A stretch of DNA of 64,000 bases, from assembly GCF_900108875.1 (NCBI RefSeq), contig NZ_FNYJ01000001.1, forward strand, positions 806,001-870,000, in the 5' to 3' direction. The notes beneath the pieces were generated by a model, which did no database searches, was not told the DNA's origin, and saw only the letters and a program-made list of their open reading frames with translations. The DNA is from Pseudomonas sp. NFR16 (GTDB lineage Bacteria > Pseudomonadota > Gammaproteobacteria > Pseudomonadales > Pseudomonadaceae). The number at the start of each line of letters is the position of its first letter. Within the stretch, counting starts at the first letter, position 1. A program made the position numbers and the translations under genes. Shown here in pieces: positions 17,565 to 25,267 of this stretch.

Positions 17565-18743
17565 TTACTTGGTCAGGCACTCGTAGCAGAGCTCACCGGC
17601 CAGTTCGCGGACTTTCATGCGGTCCCATTTGTCGGCCGCCACACGATTGGCACCGGTCTTGTCGGAGCCATCGGATGCCAGGCCGCGCTCGGGCTGACCG
17701 TTGGCAGCCACGGCATTGGCACCGACATGGTCAGCACCATCCGCTGCCACGGCATTGGCACCCACGTGATCAGCGCCATCAGCAGCAACGCGGTTTGCAC
17801 CCACGCGATCAGCGCCATCAGCTGCCACGCGGTTTGCACCGACACGATCGGCACCGTCAGCTGCCACACGGTTTGCACCCACGCGATCAGCGCCATCAGC
17901 TGCAACTCGGTTTGCGCCGACGCGATCAGCGCCGTCAGCCGCTACACGGTTTGCACCAACACGATCAGCGCCGTCAGCTGCTACACGGTTTGCACCCACG
18001 CGATCAGCGCCATCAGCTGCAACTCGGTTTGCGCCGACGCGATCAGCGCCGTCAGCCGCTACACGGTTTGCACCAACACGATCAGCGCCGTCAGCTGCTA
18101 CACGGTTTGCACCCACGCGATCAGCGCCATCAGCTGCAACGCGGTTTGCACCGACACGATCTGCGCCGTCAGCTGCCACTCGGTTTGCGCCGACGCGATC
18201 AGCGCCGTCGGCTGCAACGCGGTTTGCACCCACGCGATCAGCGCCATCAGCCGCCACTCGGTTTGCGCCGACGCGATCAGCGCCGTCGGCAGCAACGCGG
18301 TTTGCGCCGACGCGATCAGCGCCGTCAGCCGCTACACGGTTTGCGCCGACGCGATCAGCGCCGTCAGCCGCTACACGGTTTGCACCCACGCGATCAGCGC
18401 CATCAGCTGCCACTCGGTTTGCACCGACGCGATCAGCGCCATCAGCTGCCACGCGGTTTGCACCGACGCGATCAGCGCCATCAGCTGCCACTCGGTTTGC
18501 ACCCACGCGATCAGCGCCGTCGGCCGCCACACGATTGGCACCCACACGGTCCGCACCATCGGAAGCGGTAGCATTGGCGCCTACATGGTCGGCACCATCA
18601 GATGCGGTGCGATTGGGGCCTACTTTCTCCGAACCATATTCGGCGACTGTCTTGCCATCGTTCACATCGGAGGCCGCATAAGCAGCCGATACACCCAAAG
18701 CCAATACGGAAACCGTAAGGCCCCAAATCAATTGTCTCTTCAT
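17565..18743 (-). CDS. Secreted protein with 20 identical tandem 13-residue repeats
   Basis: 392 residues from ATG 18743 (MKRQLIWGL), with GGAG upstream; the longer frame would need a TTG. A cleavable signal peptide (VSVLALGVSAAYA) indicates export. After about 25 residues come 23 consecutive 13-residue units: one GADHVGANATASD, twenty identical GADRVGANRVAAD, and two GADHVGANAV variants. A tail of about 44 residues contains one degenerate unit and a terminal CYEC pair. There are no aromatic or hydrophobic repeat positions, so an extended or beta-solenoid-like surface protein is possible. No hrp box was found upstream. I cannot name its function; similar Pseudomonas repeat proteins have been given uninformative names. 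Confidence 0.85.
   Translation of the reverse strand: MKRQLIWGLTVSVLALGVSAAYAASDVNDGKTVAEYGSEKVGPNRTASDGADHVGANATASDGADRVGANRVAADGADRVGANRVAADGADRVGANRVAADGADRVGANRVAADGADRVGANRVAADGADRVGANRVAADGADRVGANRVAADGADRVGANRVAADGADRVGANRVAADGADRVGANRVAADGADRVGANRVAADGADRVGANRVAADGADRVGANRVAADGADRVGANRVAADGADRVGANRVAADGADRVGANRVAADGADRVGANRVAADGADRVGANRVAADGADRVGANRVAADGADRVGANRVAADGADHVGANAVAADGADHVGANAVAANGQPERGLASDGSDKTGANRVAADKWDRMKVRELAGELCYECLTK
17700..18596 (-). repeat. 39-bp tandem repeat array (23 units) inside the repeat-protein gene
   Basis: The 299 repeat residues correspond to 23 units of 39 bases; 20 of these (17778-18557) translate identically. DNA copies differ mainly at third positions (for example Ala codons read as agc, agt-like or cgc complements), yet the protein unit stays constant. 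A block of three units (117 bases) at 17881-17997 is repeated identically at 17998-18114, showing recent unequal exchange. Confidence 0.93.
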
Positions 18744-18843
18744 AACCGATTGCTCCAAGGGTCAATGCCGGTTGATGTGAGCAAGATGCTCGGAAAGTTG
18801 CCGTTCTCAACTCATAGGCAAACCACCGTTCAATAGAGCGGCG

Positions 18844-19481
18844 GTTATTACAAACAGCTTCGTGCTTAGAACTAAGCGGAGCAACACGGCACTGTGTACC
18901 AGATGGTTAATCATCAAATGATTTCGCGCCTGCTCAGCATAGCCTCACCAACGCATTCGCGCCCGCGCCGCAGGGCCTTTCCGCCCGATGGCAAGCCGCC
19001 CAGCCTTGTTCACTTCGATACTGTTTCGCGTCACTGGTTCTAATGATCCCAGTCACGCGCGCAACTAAGCAAGTTGTTGTTTTTGAAATTGACTGTCGCA
19101 GAAATCGGATTAATCGCGAAGCGGTAACAATACACGGATGCAACATGAACCATTAAGGTGCACAACTTTATCCGTTGCTCTACTTGACGCACGATCAGGC
19201 CGCGCAAGTAACTGATTTTAATAAGGGTGACAGGTGGAAATGACACAAAATAGGCAACGCCCAACCATGCATCACTCGGGGCAACTGGCGCGCAATGGCA
19301 TGGCAATGGGAAAGAAATGGCACCGAGTGCGAGGGCGGATATAGGTCCACGCGGCCATCCTGTTGCGGGCGGCGAGCGCAAAGACTCTTGCAAAGACACT
19401 TACAGAAACAGGCAGACCACCTGGTGCGGCAGCCCGCGCTGCCGGCAGTCAGGTCAGTCTGCCGATGGATGAAGGCGTCGG
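18844..19481. other. Intergenic region without a supported gene
   Basis: About 640 bases between the repeat-protein promoter region and the end of the hopP1-like gene. It is lower in G+C than the neighbours in its centre (19060-19240). Near 19412-19465 a GGCAGAC...GTCTGCC arrangement encloses an inner GGCAG...CTGCC pair and could terminate the hrpK operon. No hrp box or convincing coding frame was seen. Confidence 0.5.
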
Positions 19482-20456
19482 TCAGGCGGGCAACTGCCCT
19501 TGGCCGCTCTCGATGATTTTCGCGAAGTTCATGACATTGTCGACGTACTTCGGATCGCCTACGCCGCCTGCGTCCGACAGGTTGCCGCTGACCTTGTCCG
19601 GCCCTGAGTTATAGGCGCGCAATGCCGAGCCCCAGTCGCCGAACGCCTTCTGCTGATCGCGCATGTACAGCGCGCCGGCCATGATGTTGTCGCGGGCATT
19701 ATTGACGTCGGCATTGCCGAGCAGGTCGGGGTTTTCCTTCTTGAGGCCGGCGAAGGTGTCAGCATTGACCTGCATCAGGCCAGCATCGGTCTTGCCGTTG
19801 ACGTTGGTGGTGTCCTGGCCCAGCTGGCCGCGGGATTCCGCCCAGATCTGTCCGGCCAGAATGCTCGGCGGAACACCCGTCGCCCTGGACGCATCCATGA
19901 TGTCGTTGCGGTAAGGTTCCAGTTGCTTGGGCAGGTGCAGATCGCCCGAGCCGCTGAGTGTGGTGTCGTTGGAGACGTTGCCGGCAGCGCTGGTTGTCGG
20001 GTTGCTCACCCCACTGCCGCCCTCGGCAGCACCGCTCGGCGTTGCCCCGCCGCCACCACCCGCTCCGCCGTCGACACCGCCCGAACCGCCACCGCCGGCG
20101 CCACCACCCTCATTGCCCTGCGCTGCCAGGTTTTGGGTCTGCGGCTGATTGGGATTGTTCTGCATGAGCATCTGCAACATTTCCATCAGCAGCGACATCA
20201 GTTGCTGCGCGATGCCCGTCTGATTGTTTGCGCCAGACAGCGGGCTTGCCGCCGTGGTCTGGGGATCCTGGCTGTTGGGCGGAGCGAAGTTGACTTGCGA
20301 CTGCGTGGGGTTGGCGAACAACAAGGTGCTGGGGTCGATGGCCTGATTGCCGCTGCCACCGCCGAGCGAGTTGTTTTGCCCGTTCTTGCCACTCAGGGAC
20401 GAGAAGTCGGTGGGTTGCAGACTGGGCGTTACCGGGGGCCGAATTGCCATGCTCAT
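19482..20456 (-). CDS. hopP1: Type III-associated lytic transglycosylase with harpin-like N-terminus, HopP1-like
   Basis: 324 residues. The N-terminal about 170 residues are Gly/Gln/Asn/Ser-rich, heat-stable and cysteine-poor, like harpins, with an Ala-Gly-Gly stretch. The C-terminal domain is an SLT transglycosylase: AGQIWAESRGQ (catalytic Glu), GLMQVN and LRAYNSGPDKV. HopP1 of P. syringae has this architecture and is a secreted peptidoglycan-cutting helper of effector translocation. The gene follows hrpK by 29 bases and AGAGG precedes ATG 20456, so it shares the hrpK hrp box. The symbol is by architecture, not alignment. Confidence 0.78.
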   Translation of the reverse strand: MSMAIRPPVTPSLQPTDFSSLSGKNGQNNSLGGGSGNQAIDPSTLLFANPTQSQVNFAPPNSQDPQTTAASPLSGANNQTGIAQQLMSLLMEMLQMLMQNNPNQPQTQNLAAQGNEGGGAGGGGSGGVDGGAGGGGGATPSGAAEGGSGVSNPTTSAAGNVSNDTTLSGSGDLHLPKQLEPYRNDIMDASRATGVPPSILAGQIWAESRGQLGQDTTNVNGKTDAGLMQVNADTFAGLKKENPDLLGNADVNNARDNIMAGALYMRDQQKAFGDWGSALRAYNSGPDKVSGNLSDAGGVGDPKYVDNVMNFAKIIESGQGQLPA

Positions 20457-20485
20457 GATCGTTTACCTCTTCAGGTCAGGGAAAA

Positions 20486-22858
20486 TCAATGGGCTTTGGG
20501 GATGCCAAACTGGTCCAGGACCGGGTCGACGTTGTGGTCGAAGGCTTTTTGCGCCTTGTGTTTTTTCACCGCTTCGATGATTGCCGAAATGCCGAAGCCA
20601 AGGCTCATGGCCGCGTCGGCAATCCAGCCAACCACTGGGATAGACGCACCGATGGCCGCGCCAGCCGCCATCCCGGCCGCTTCGCCGACGACCATGCCGG
20701 CCACGCGCCCGCCGACCTTGGCCGCCACTTCGCCCAGGCCTGCCCGGCCGGCGGACTTGGCGACTGCGTCATAGCCGTGCTTGGCCGCCGAAAGGCCGGA
20801 TTTGGTGCTGTCGTAAATGGTTTTCGCCGCGTCGGTCTTGTCGCCCCGGGCCAGCATGTCCGATACCGACGAGAACCCCATGACCGATTGCAGTGCGGCC
20901 GGTCCCATCTGCGAGGCGACCTGGGCGGCCATCGAGGGCGCGTGATCCTTATCGCCGTTGGCCTGATCGAGCAACTTGCGCCCGGCCTTCGAGTCCTGCA
21001 ACTGGGCGAACGTCGACAGCACGTAATTCGCCTGCTGGCCCTGGACGAAGTCATCCGGCAGCACGCTGTCATAGGCCGCTTTTTGCGCATCGGCTGAATT
21101 CAGTGCCTGTTCGCCGTCGGCTTTCTTCTGATTGAGCAGTTGCTTTACCGCGCCACCTTCACTGAAATTGCTCACGTAGGAGTTCTGGATCCGGCCCTGC
21201 AGATCCGGACGCTGACCGATGACCTGTTGCGCGGTCGGGACATTGGCGTCGGGGCCGAGCAGGTCCTTTTGCATCTGCAACTGCGCCGACAGACCGCCAA
21301 GCGCGCTGCTGTAGTCAGCATTGGGTTTGTCTTTGCTGGTGGCTTTGTCAGCCGTGTTCAGATCGGTCTGCAAGGCCTGGCCGCTGTTGACCTTCTGCAT
21401 CTGCTCGTTGACGGCCTTCTGCAGCGACGGCGAACTGCCCACCAGCGCACGAGACTGCTGCGGGATCTGTTTGTCGAGGAAGGCCTGAACATCGGGATCG
21501 GCCTGCAGCTGGCCGATTTTTTCGTTGAGCGCGTCTTCGGTCTTCTCGGTCTTGCGCAGATCCTCACCCGCGATGACGCTGCGCTGGGTCTGCTGCAACC
21601 TCACCATCACGGCGGCTTTCTGCTCACCGCTGTAGGCCGACGGGTTGTCGAACACGTCTTTGCCCAGCTTGCTGATGTCGACATCGGCGACCGAGTTCAG
21701 CGTCGCGGCGTCGTTGAGCACACTGGCGAATTCGCCGCCGTTGGTGGGCGCCTGCTTCTTGATCCAGTCACTGATGTTGCTCGCGCTGAACAGCTTGTCC
21801 GGGCTGTTCGCTGCCAGCTTGCGCCCTTCGAGGCCGCCCTGGTCGATCTGGCCGAGGAAACCGGGTTGCGACCAGGTTTTTGCCGCCTGTTTGAGCGGAC
21901 CGGCCAGGCCCGGATTGTCGTTCTCGATGGCTTTGAGGCCGTCGGCGCTGGTCAGGCCGTCGACCTTGGTCTTGTCCTCGGCACCGGCGGCGTGTTTGGG
22001 ATCGGCAGCCTTCGTCAGCGGCTCGTTGGCGCGCATCAGCGCGGCGCTGCGGACCATCTCCAGCGACTCAGGGTCGGCGTCCGGATGATCCTTCTGGTAA
22101 TTGGCGATGTCCTTGTCGGCGCTGTCCGCGGCTTTCTGCATGTTCTTGGCGAACGCGTTGAGGTCGCCGTCGGTGATCTTGCCGTCTGCCTTGCCGCCGT
22201 GCTTGCCCGTGTCTATCGCGGTTTTCAGCGACGGGTTGGCATTGATGAATTCCATGGCCTTGGCAGAATCGGGCCCTTTTTCAGCGGCCATGCGCGCCGC
22301 CGCGATGGGTCGATTGAGCTCCTTGGCAGCCTGCTCGCGCTGATCGGGCGGCAGATTGGCGACCATCGGCGCCCAGCGCTCCAGCTCCTTGGGCGAAGAA
22401 TATTTGGAGTCGTCGAGAAATTTCGCCTCCGACGCCTTGGGTGCCTCTTCCGGCTTGGCGGACGCAACCGGTGACGCTGCACCGGTCGCGCTGACATCAT
22501 TCACCGCAGCCGGTTTTTCTGCGCCCGTTGCGCCTCGCGTGGGTGCGGCGCTCGCCCCGTCACTGGCCTGAGGCGTCACGCCCGGCTGCGAGGCGCCGGC
22601 CGATTGCGCCTGGCCCTTGAACAGCTGGGTGAGTTGGGTCAGCAGAGACAGGAGCTGTTGCTCGGTGCTCTGCGTCGTACTGCCGGTTTCGGGTGGGCTG
22701 CCCGGCTGCAACAGCGAAGCGCCGAACTGGATATTCGGGTTGGCGGCGCCGTTCTGCGCGAGCGCGAGTTTCGGGTTATTCAGCGGTGTCTCCTGAACTG
22801 AATCGCCGCTGCCGGGTTGAGGTGCGATACCGCTGAAAGGGCTGCTTGAAATACGCAT
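20486..22858 (-). CDS. hrpK: HrpK, putative type III translocator
   Basis: 790 residues starting MRISSSPFSGI; an ATG four codons upstream (22870) is also possible. It has a low-complexity Ser/Ala/Pro N-terminus with harpin-like features, a long helical middle, and a C-terminal hydrophobic Gly/Ala-rich region (GMVVGEAAGMAAGAAIGAS, then WIADAAMSLGFG) that could insert into a membrane. HrpK1 of P. syringae (about 780 residues) is HrpL-dependent, secreted, and contributes to translocation into plant cells. It is first in a two-gene operon behind its own hrp box and marks the usual left edge of the hrp/hrc cluster. Confidence 0.9.
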   Translation of the reverse strand: MRISSSPFSGIAPQPGSGDSVQETPLNNPKLALAQNGAANPNIQFGASLLQPGSPPETGSTTQSTEQQLLSLLTQLTQLFKGQAQSAGASQPGVTPQASDGASAAPTRGATGAEKPAAVNDVSATGAASPVASAKPEEAPKASEAKFLDDSKYSSPKELERWAPMVANLPPDQREQAAKELNRPIAAARMAAEKGPDSAKAMEFINANPSLKTAIDTGKHGGKADGKITDGDLNAFAKNMQKAADSADKDIANYQKDHPDADPESLEMVRSAALMRANEPLTKAADPKHAAGAEDKTKVDGLTSADGLKAIENDNPGLAGPLKQAAKTWSQPGFLGQIDQGGLEGRKLAANSPDKLFSASNISDWIKKQAPTNGGEFASVLNDAATLNSVADVDISKLGKDVFDNPSAYSGEQKAAVMVRLQQTQRSVIAGEDLRKTEKTEDALNEKIGQLQADPDVQAFLDKQIPQQSRALVGSSPSLQKAVNEQMQKVNSGQALQTDLNTADKATSKDKPNADYSSALGGLSAQLQMQKDLLGPDANVPTAQQVIGQRPDLQGRIQNSYVSNFSEGGAVKQLLNQKKADGEQALNSADAQKAAYDSVLPDDFVQGQQANYVLSTFAQLQDSKAGRKLLDQANGDKDHAPSMAAQVASQMGPAALQSVMGFSSVSDMLARGDKTDAAKTIYDSTKSGLSAAKHGYDAVAKSAGRAGLGEVAAKVGGRVAGMVVGEAAGMAAGAAIGASIPVVGWIADAAMSLGFGISAIIEAVKKHKAQKAFDHNVDPVLDQFGIPKAH

Positions 22859-22891
22859 GGGAGTCGCCATCCGGGAGTGAAGGATGGCAAC

Positions 22892-22919
22892 TGTGTGGTT
22901 CGATGCTGGTGTCGGTTCC
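22892..22919 (-). promoter_or_regulatory. hrp box of the hrpK operon
   Basis: Minus strand GGAACC, 15-base spacer, CCACACA; ends 33 bases before the hrpK ATG. Confidence 0.92.
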
Positions 22920-23186
22920 GATAAATGTTTCGGTTTGTGTCGACCGGTCGGACGCGCGATGCCGTAAGCAGAGCGGGAATGATCGCAGTGCCGCTACCCG
23001 AAACGCCGATGCAGTCAATGCACGCGCAGCAGGAACAGCCACCGGACACGCAGTCCAGAGCCTGCGCCGCGCTCCATCATTCTGATTGATGTCCACCATG
23101 AAGGCGATTGTCTTCAGCTTTGCCGGGGCTCGCGTAACATCGCCCCATCACTTACCGGCCAACGCGTTCCGACAGGACTTACGACC

Positions 23187-23303
23187 ATGACCCTTCACAT
23201 CATCAATGCCGTCGCCCTAACCGCCGTCACCGTTTTCCTGGTCAACCGTGCGTTTGCCTTGTACGACCTGGTCAATGCAGCCTCCGTTTCCGAACACCTC
23301 TGA
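23187..23303 (+). CDS. Possible 38-residue membrane micropeptide between hrpK and hrpL
   Basis: ATG 23187 with AGGA upstream opens a short frame (MTLHIINAVALTAVTVFL...) containing one hydrophobic helix and ending TGA at 23303. Its strand is opposite to hrpK and hrpL. The window offers no other support; it could be chance. Confidence 0.35.
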   Translation: MTLHIINAVALTAVTVFLVNRAFALYDLVNAASVSEHL

Positions 23304-23358
23304 GCCACACATCGCTCAGACGGTGTTCGGCAAACGCCCGCCTTGCCGGTCGAATGCT

Positions 23359-23910
23359 TCAGGCGAACGGGTCCATCTGCCGCTTCAACTGTTCTCTGGC
23401 GCGAGACAGCCGCGACCGCACCGTGCCGATCGGCACGCCCAGCGAGGTCGCGGTCTCCTGATAGTTGCCGTCCATTTCCAGTGACACCTCGATCACCCGC
23501 TGCATGTTCGACGGCAGACTGCCGATCGCCCTGACCACCCGCACCAACTGACGATGACCATCGACCTGATGGCCAATATCGCTGTGGCTGTCCGCTTCCG
23601 AATGGGTATGGTCCTCCCAGCTTTCCTGATAGGGCTGACGATACATCTTGCGAAAATGGTTACGGATCAGGTTCAACGCGATCCCGCACAGCCACGTCTG
23701 TGGCTTGCTTGCGTTCTGGAACTTGTGCTCGCTGCGCAGCGCCTCGAGGAAGGTGCTTTGCAGGATGTCGTCGACGTCTTCCGGATTCATCACACGCTTC
23801 TGAATGAACGCGCGAATCATCTTGACCTGGTCACTGGTCAGCTGACGGATACCGTCGTGCTTGCGGCGGCCGGCGGGGTCGATGTCGAGTATCGCGAGGC
23901 TTGGAAACAT
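23359..23910 (-). CDS. hrpL: HrpL, ECF-type sigma factor of the Hrp regulon
   Basis: 183 residues from ATG 23910 (MFPSLAILD), preceded by AAGGAAG; the longer frame lacks a ribosome site. Region 2 (MNPEDVDDILQSTFLEAL... PQTWLCGIALNLIRNHFR) and region 4 (LEMDGNYQETATSLGVPIGTVRSRLSRAREQLKR) are clear. HrpL directs RNA polymerase to hrp boxes, six of which are in this window. Its own promoter is of the sigma54 -24/-12 type, consistent with activation by HrpR/HrpS. It is transcribed divergently from hrpJ. Confidence 0.96.
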   Translation of the reverse strand: MFPSLAILDIDPAGRRKHDGIRQLTSDQVKMIRAFIQKRVMNPEDVDDILQSTFLEALRSEHKFQNASKPQTWLCGIALNLIRNHFRKMYRQPYQESWEDHTHSEADSHSDIGHQVDGHRQLVRVVRAIGSLPSNMQRVIEVSLEMDGNYQETATSLGVPIGTVRSRLSRAREQLKRQMDPFA

Positions 23911-23946
23911 CAGGGCTCTTCCTTGTTTGGAGTGTGCTAGCCCTAT

Positions 23947-23962
23947 AGCGATATGCGTGCCA
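23947..23962 (-). promoter_or_regulatory. Sigma54 (-24/-12) promoter of hrpL
   Basis: Minus strand TGGCAC-GCATA-TCGCT: GG and GC separated by exactly 10 bases, matching the sigma54 consensus except one position in the -12 block. It lies 37 bases before the hrpL start. Confidence 0.8.
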
Positions 23963-24096
23963 TCCAAATTAATGACGCAACTACTTGATATATAACGGAT
24001 TTAAAAATCGCAACCGAATGACCTGTGCAAAAACTTGCGCGACCACGCTGAATCGCGGACGGTTTTTGGCACAGCGTCTCCCCCTCGCAAACAGAT

Positions 24097-24125
24097 GGAA
24101 CCGCTTCACAGGTACGACCCACTCA
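24097..24125 (+). promoter_or_regulatory. hrp box of the hrpJ-hrcU operon
   Basis: GGAACC, 16-base spacer, CCACTCA on the plus strand; it ends 29 bases before the hrpJ ATG and is the only visible promoter for the following twelve genes. Confidence 0.94.
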
Positions 24126-24154
24126 GAGCGCACGACCCCGCTCAGAATCGTCCT

Positions 24155-25267
24155 ATGAAAATTGCCGCCCCCTCTGCCCCTCCCGTGCTACAGACAGCAG
24201 CCGTTGCGCCGGCGAAGGCAGCGGCGACGCCTGTAACGTCGTTGCGCAGCAATCCGCCGAACCTTGGTGGCACCACGCCGCAACAGGTCGCACGCTTTGC
24301 CTCGGCGCTGGTTCAGCAGAGCCGTACCCTCAACCAGCGAGAACTGATTGCCAGCAGCAACGCGCTGCAATCGCGCGCGGTGAAGCTGGGCGAGCTGTAT
24401 CAACAATTGATGGGCAGCCACGACAAGGGCCTGGACGATGCGGCGCGCAACCTGCGCAAGCAGCTGCAAAAGCAGAATGCCGCCAGCCTGGCGCAGATTC
24501 TGAGCTTCGCCGATGGCGACGCGGCCAAAGCCCATGTGGTGTTACAGGCCGCCAGAAAACAGGCCCAGGCCGACGGCGAAACCGGCGAGCACGTGGTCCT
24601 GACAGAGCAATTGAAACTTTTGCGGCGCAAATACGGCAAACGTGCGCGCGCAGGCATGAACAGCGCCAAGGCTTTCTCGCGGGCGAACATCGACAGCAAG
24701 CGGCGCGGCACCCTGCGCAATCTGTACAGCGTGGCGGTCAGCGGCCAGCCCAATATCACAGGGCTGATCGATGCCCTGATCAACGAGCGGGAAGAGGCTG
24801 GCGAGTTCGAACTGAACCTGCGCGACATGCGCAGCGCGATCGCCGATGACCTGTCCTCGCTCACGCCCTCGACGTCGCCGCAGCAACTGCGCACCTTGAT
24901 GCACGGGCTCAACACTGCTCGTCACGTCGCCACGCTGCTGCAAGGTTGCGAGCATCTACTGGGGCGAATGCGCAACAAGAATCCCGGCGTGCAGGTCGAC
25001 CCCGCGGCCTTCCTCAAACACCTGCTGGCGCTGTCCGGCAAGGGCATGAGCCTCAACGAAACCCTGCAACTCACGCAACACATCGGTGGCAAGCAACTCA
25101 AGCATCAATTGGCCTTCCTGAACGGCCTGCGACCGATGCTGCAACAGTTGCCGATTCTCCTCTGGCGCGACATGAAGAGCCGCCAGAACGCCTTGGGCAA
25201 CCTGCTCATCCTCATGGCCGAACTGACTCGGCAGGAACAGAACCAGCTCCAGGGGGGCCTCGCCTGA
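24155..25267 (+). CDS. hrpJ: HrpJ, type III gatekeeper (SctW/YopN-like)
   Basis: 370 residues from ATG 24155 (MKIAAPSAPP), just after the hrp box. An unstructured N-terminus of about 60 residues precedes a helical region with the YopN/InvE-like layout (LVQQSRTLNQRELIASSNALQSR and onward). In P. syringae HrpJ controls the order of secretion of translocators and is itself secreted. Its TGA overlaps the hrcV ATG (tgATG arrangement), indicating coupled translation. Confidence 0.93.
   Translation: MKIAAPSAPPVLQTAAVAPAKAAATPVTSLRSNPPNLGGTTPQQVARFASALVQQSRTLNQRELIASSNALQSRAVKLGELYQQLMGSHDKGLDDAARNLRKQLQKQNAASLAQILSFADGDAAKAHVVLQAARKQAQADGETGEHVVLTEQLKLLRRKYGKRARAGMNSAKAFSRANIDSKRRGTLRNLYSVAVSGQPNITGLIDALINEREEAGEFELNLRDMRSAIADDLSSLTPSTSPQQLRTLMHGLNTARHVATLLQGCEHLLGRMRNKNPGVQVDPAAFLKHLLALSGKGMSLNETLQLTQHIGGKQLKHQLAFLNGLRPMLQQLPILLWRDMKSRQNALGNLLILMAELTRQEQNQLQGGLA

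Noticed and set aside
17700..18596. CRISPR array
   Set aside because: Units are contiguous 39-base coding repeats without unique spacers, in frame, and no cas genes are near.
17541..18836. Long frames (431 and 298 residues) opposite the repeat-protein gene
   Set aside because: Result from the 39-base periodicity, which keeps all frames open; no start signals or domain content. The minus-strand frame has a signal peptide and terminator.
19040..19399. 119-residue open frame in the gap right of the repeat-protein gene
   Set aside because: No ribosome site, composition unlike neighbours and no domain; treated as chance in a non-coding region.
19905..19925. GGTTCC near 19915 inside the hopP1-like gene as an internal hrp box
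   Set aside because: The required CCAC partner is missing at either spacing.
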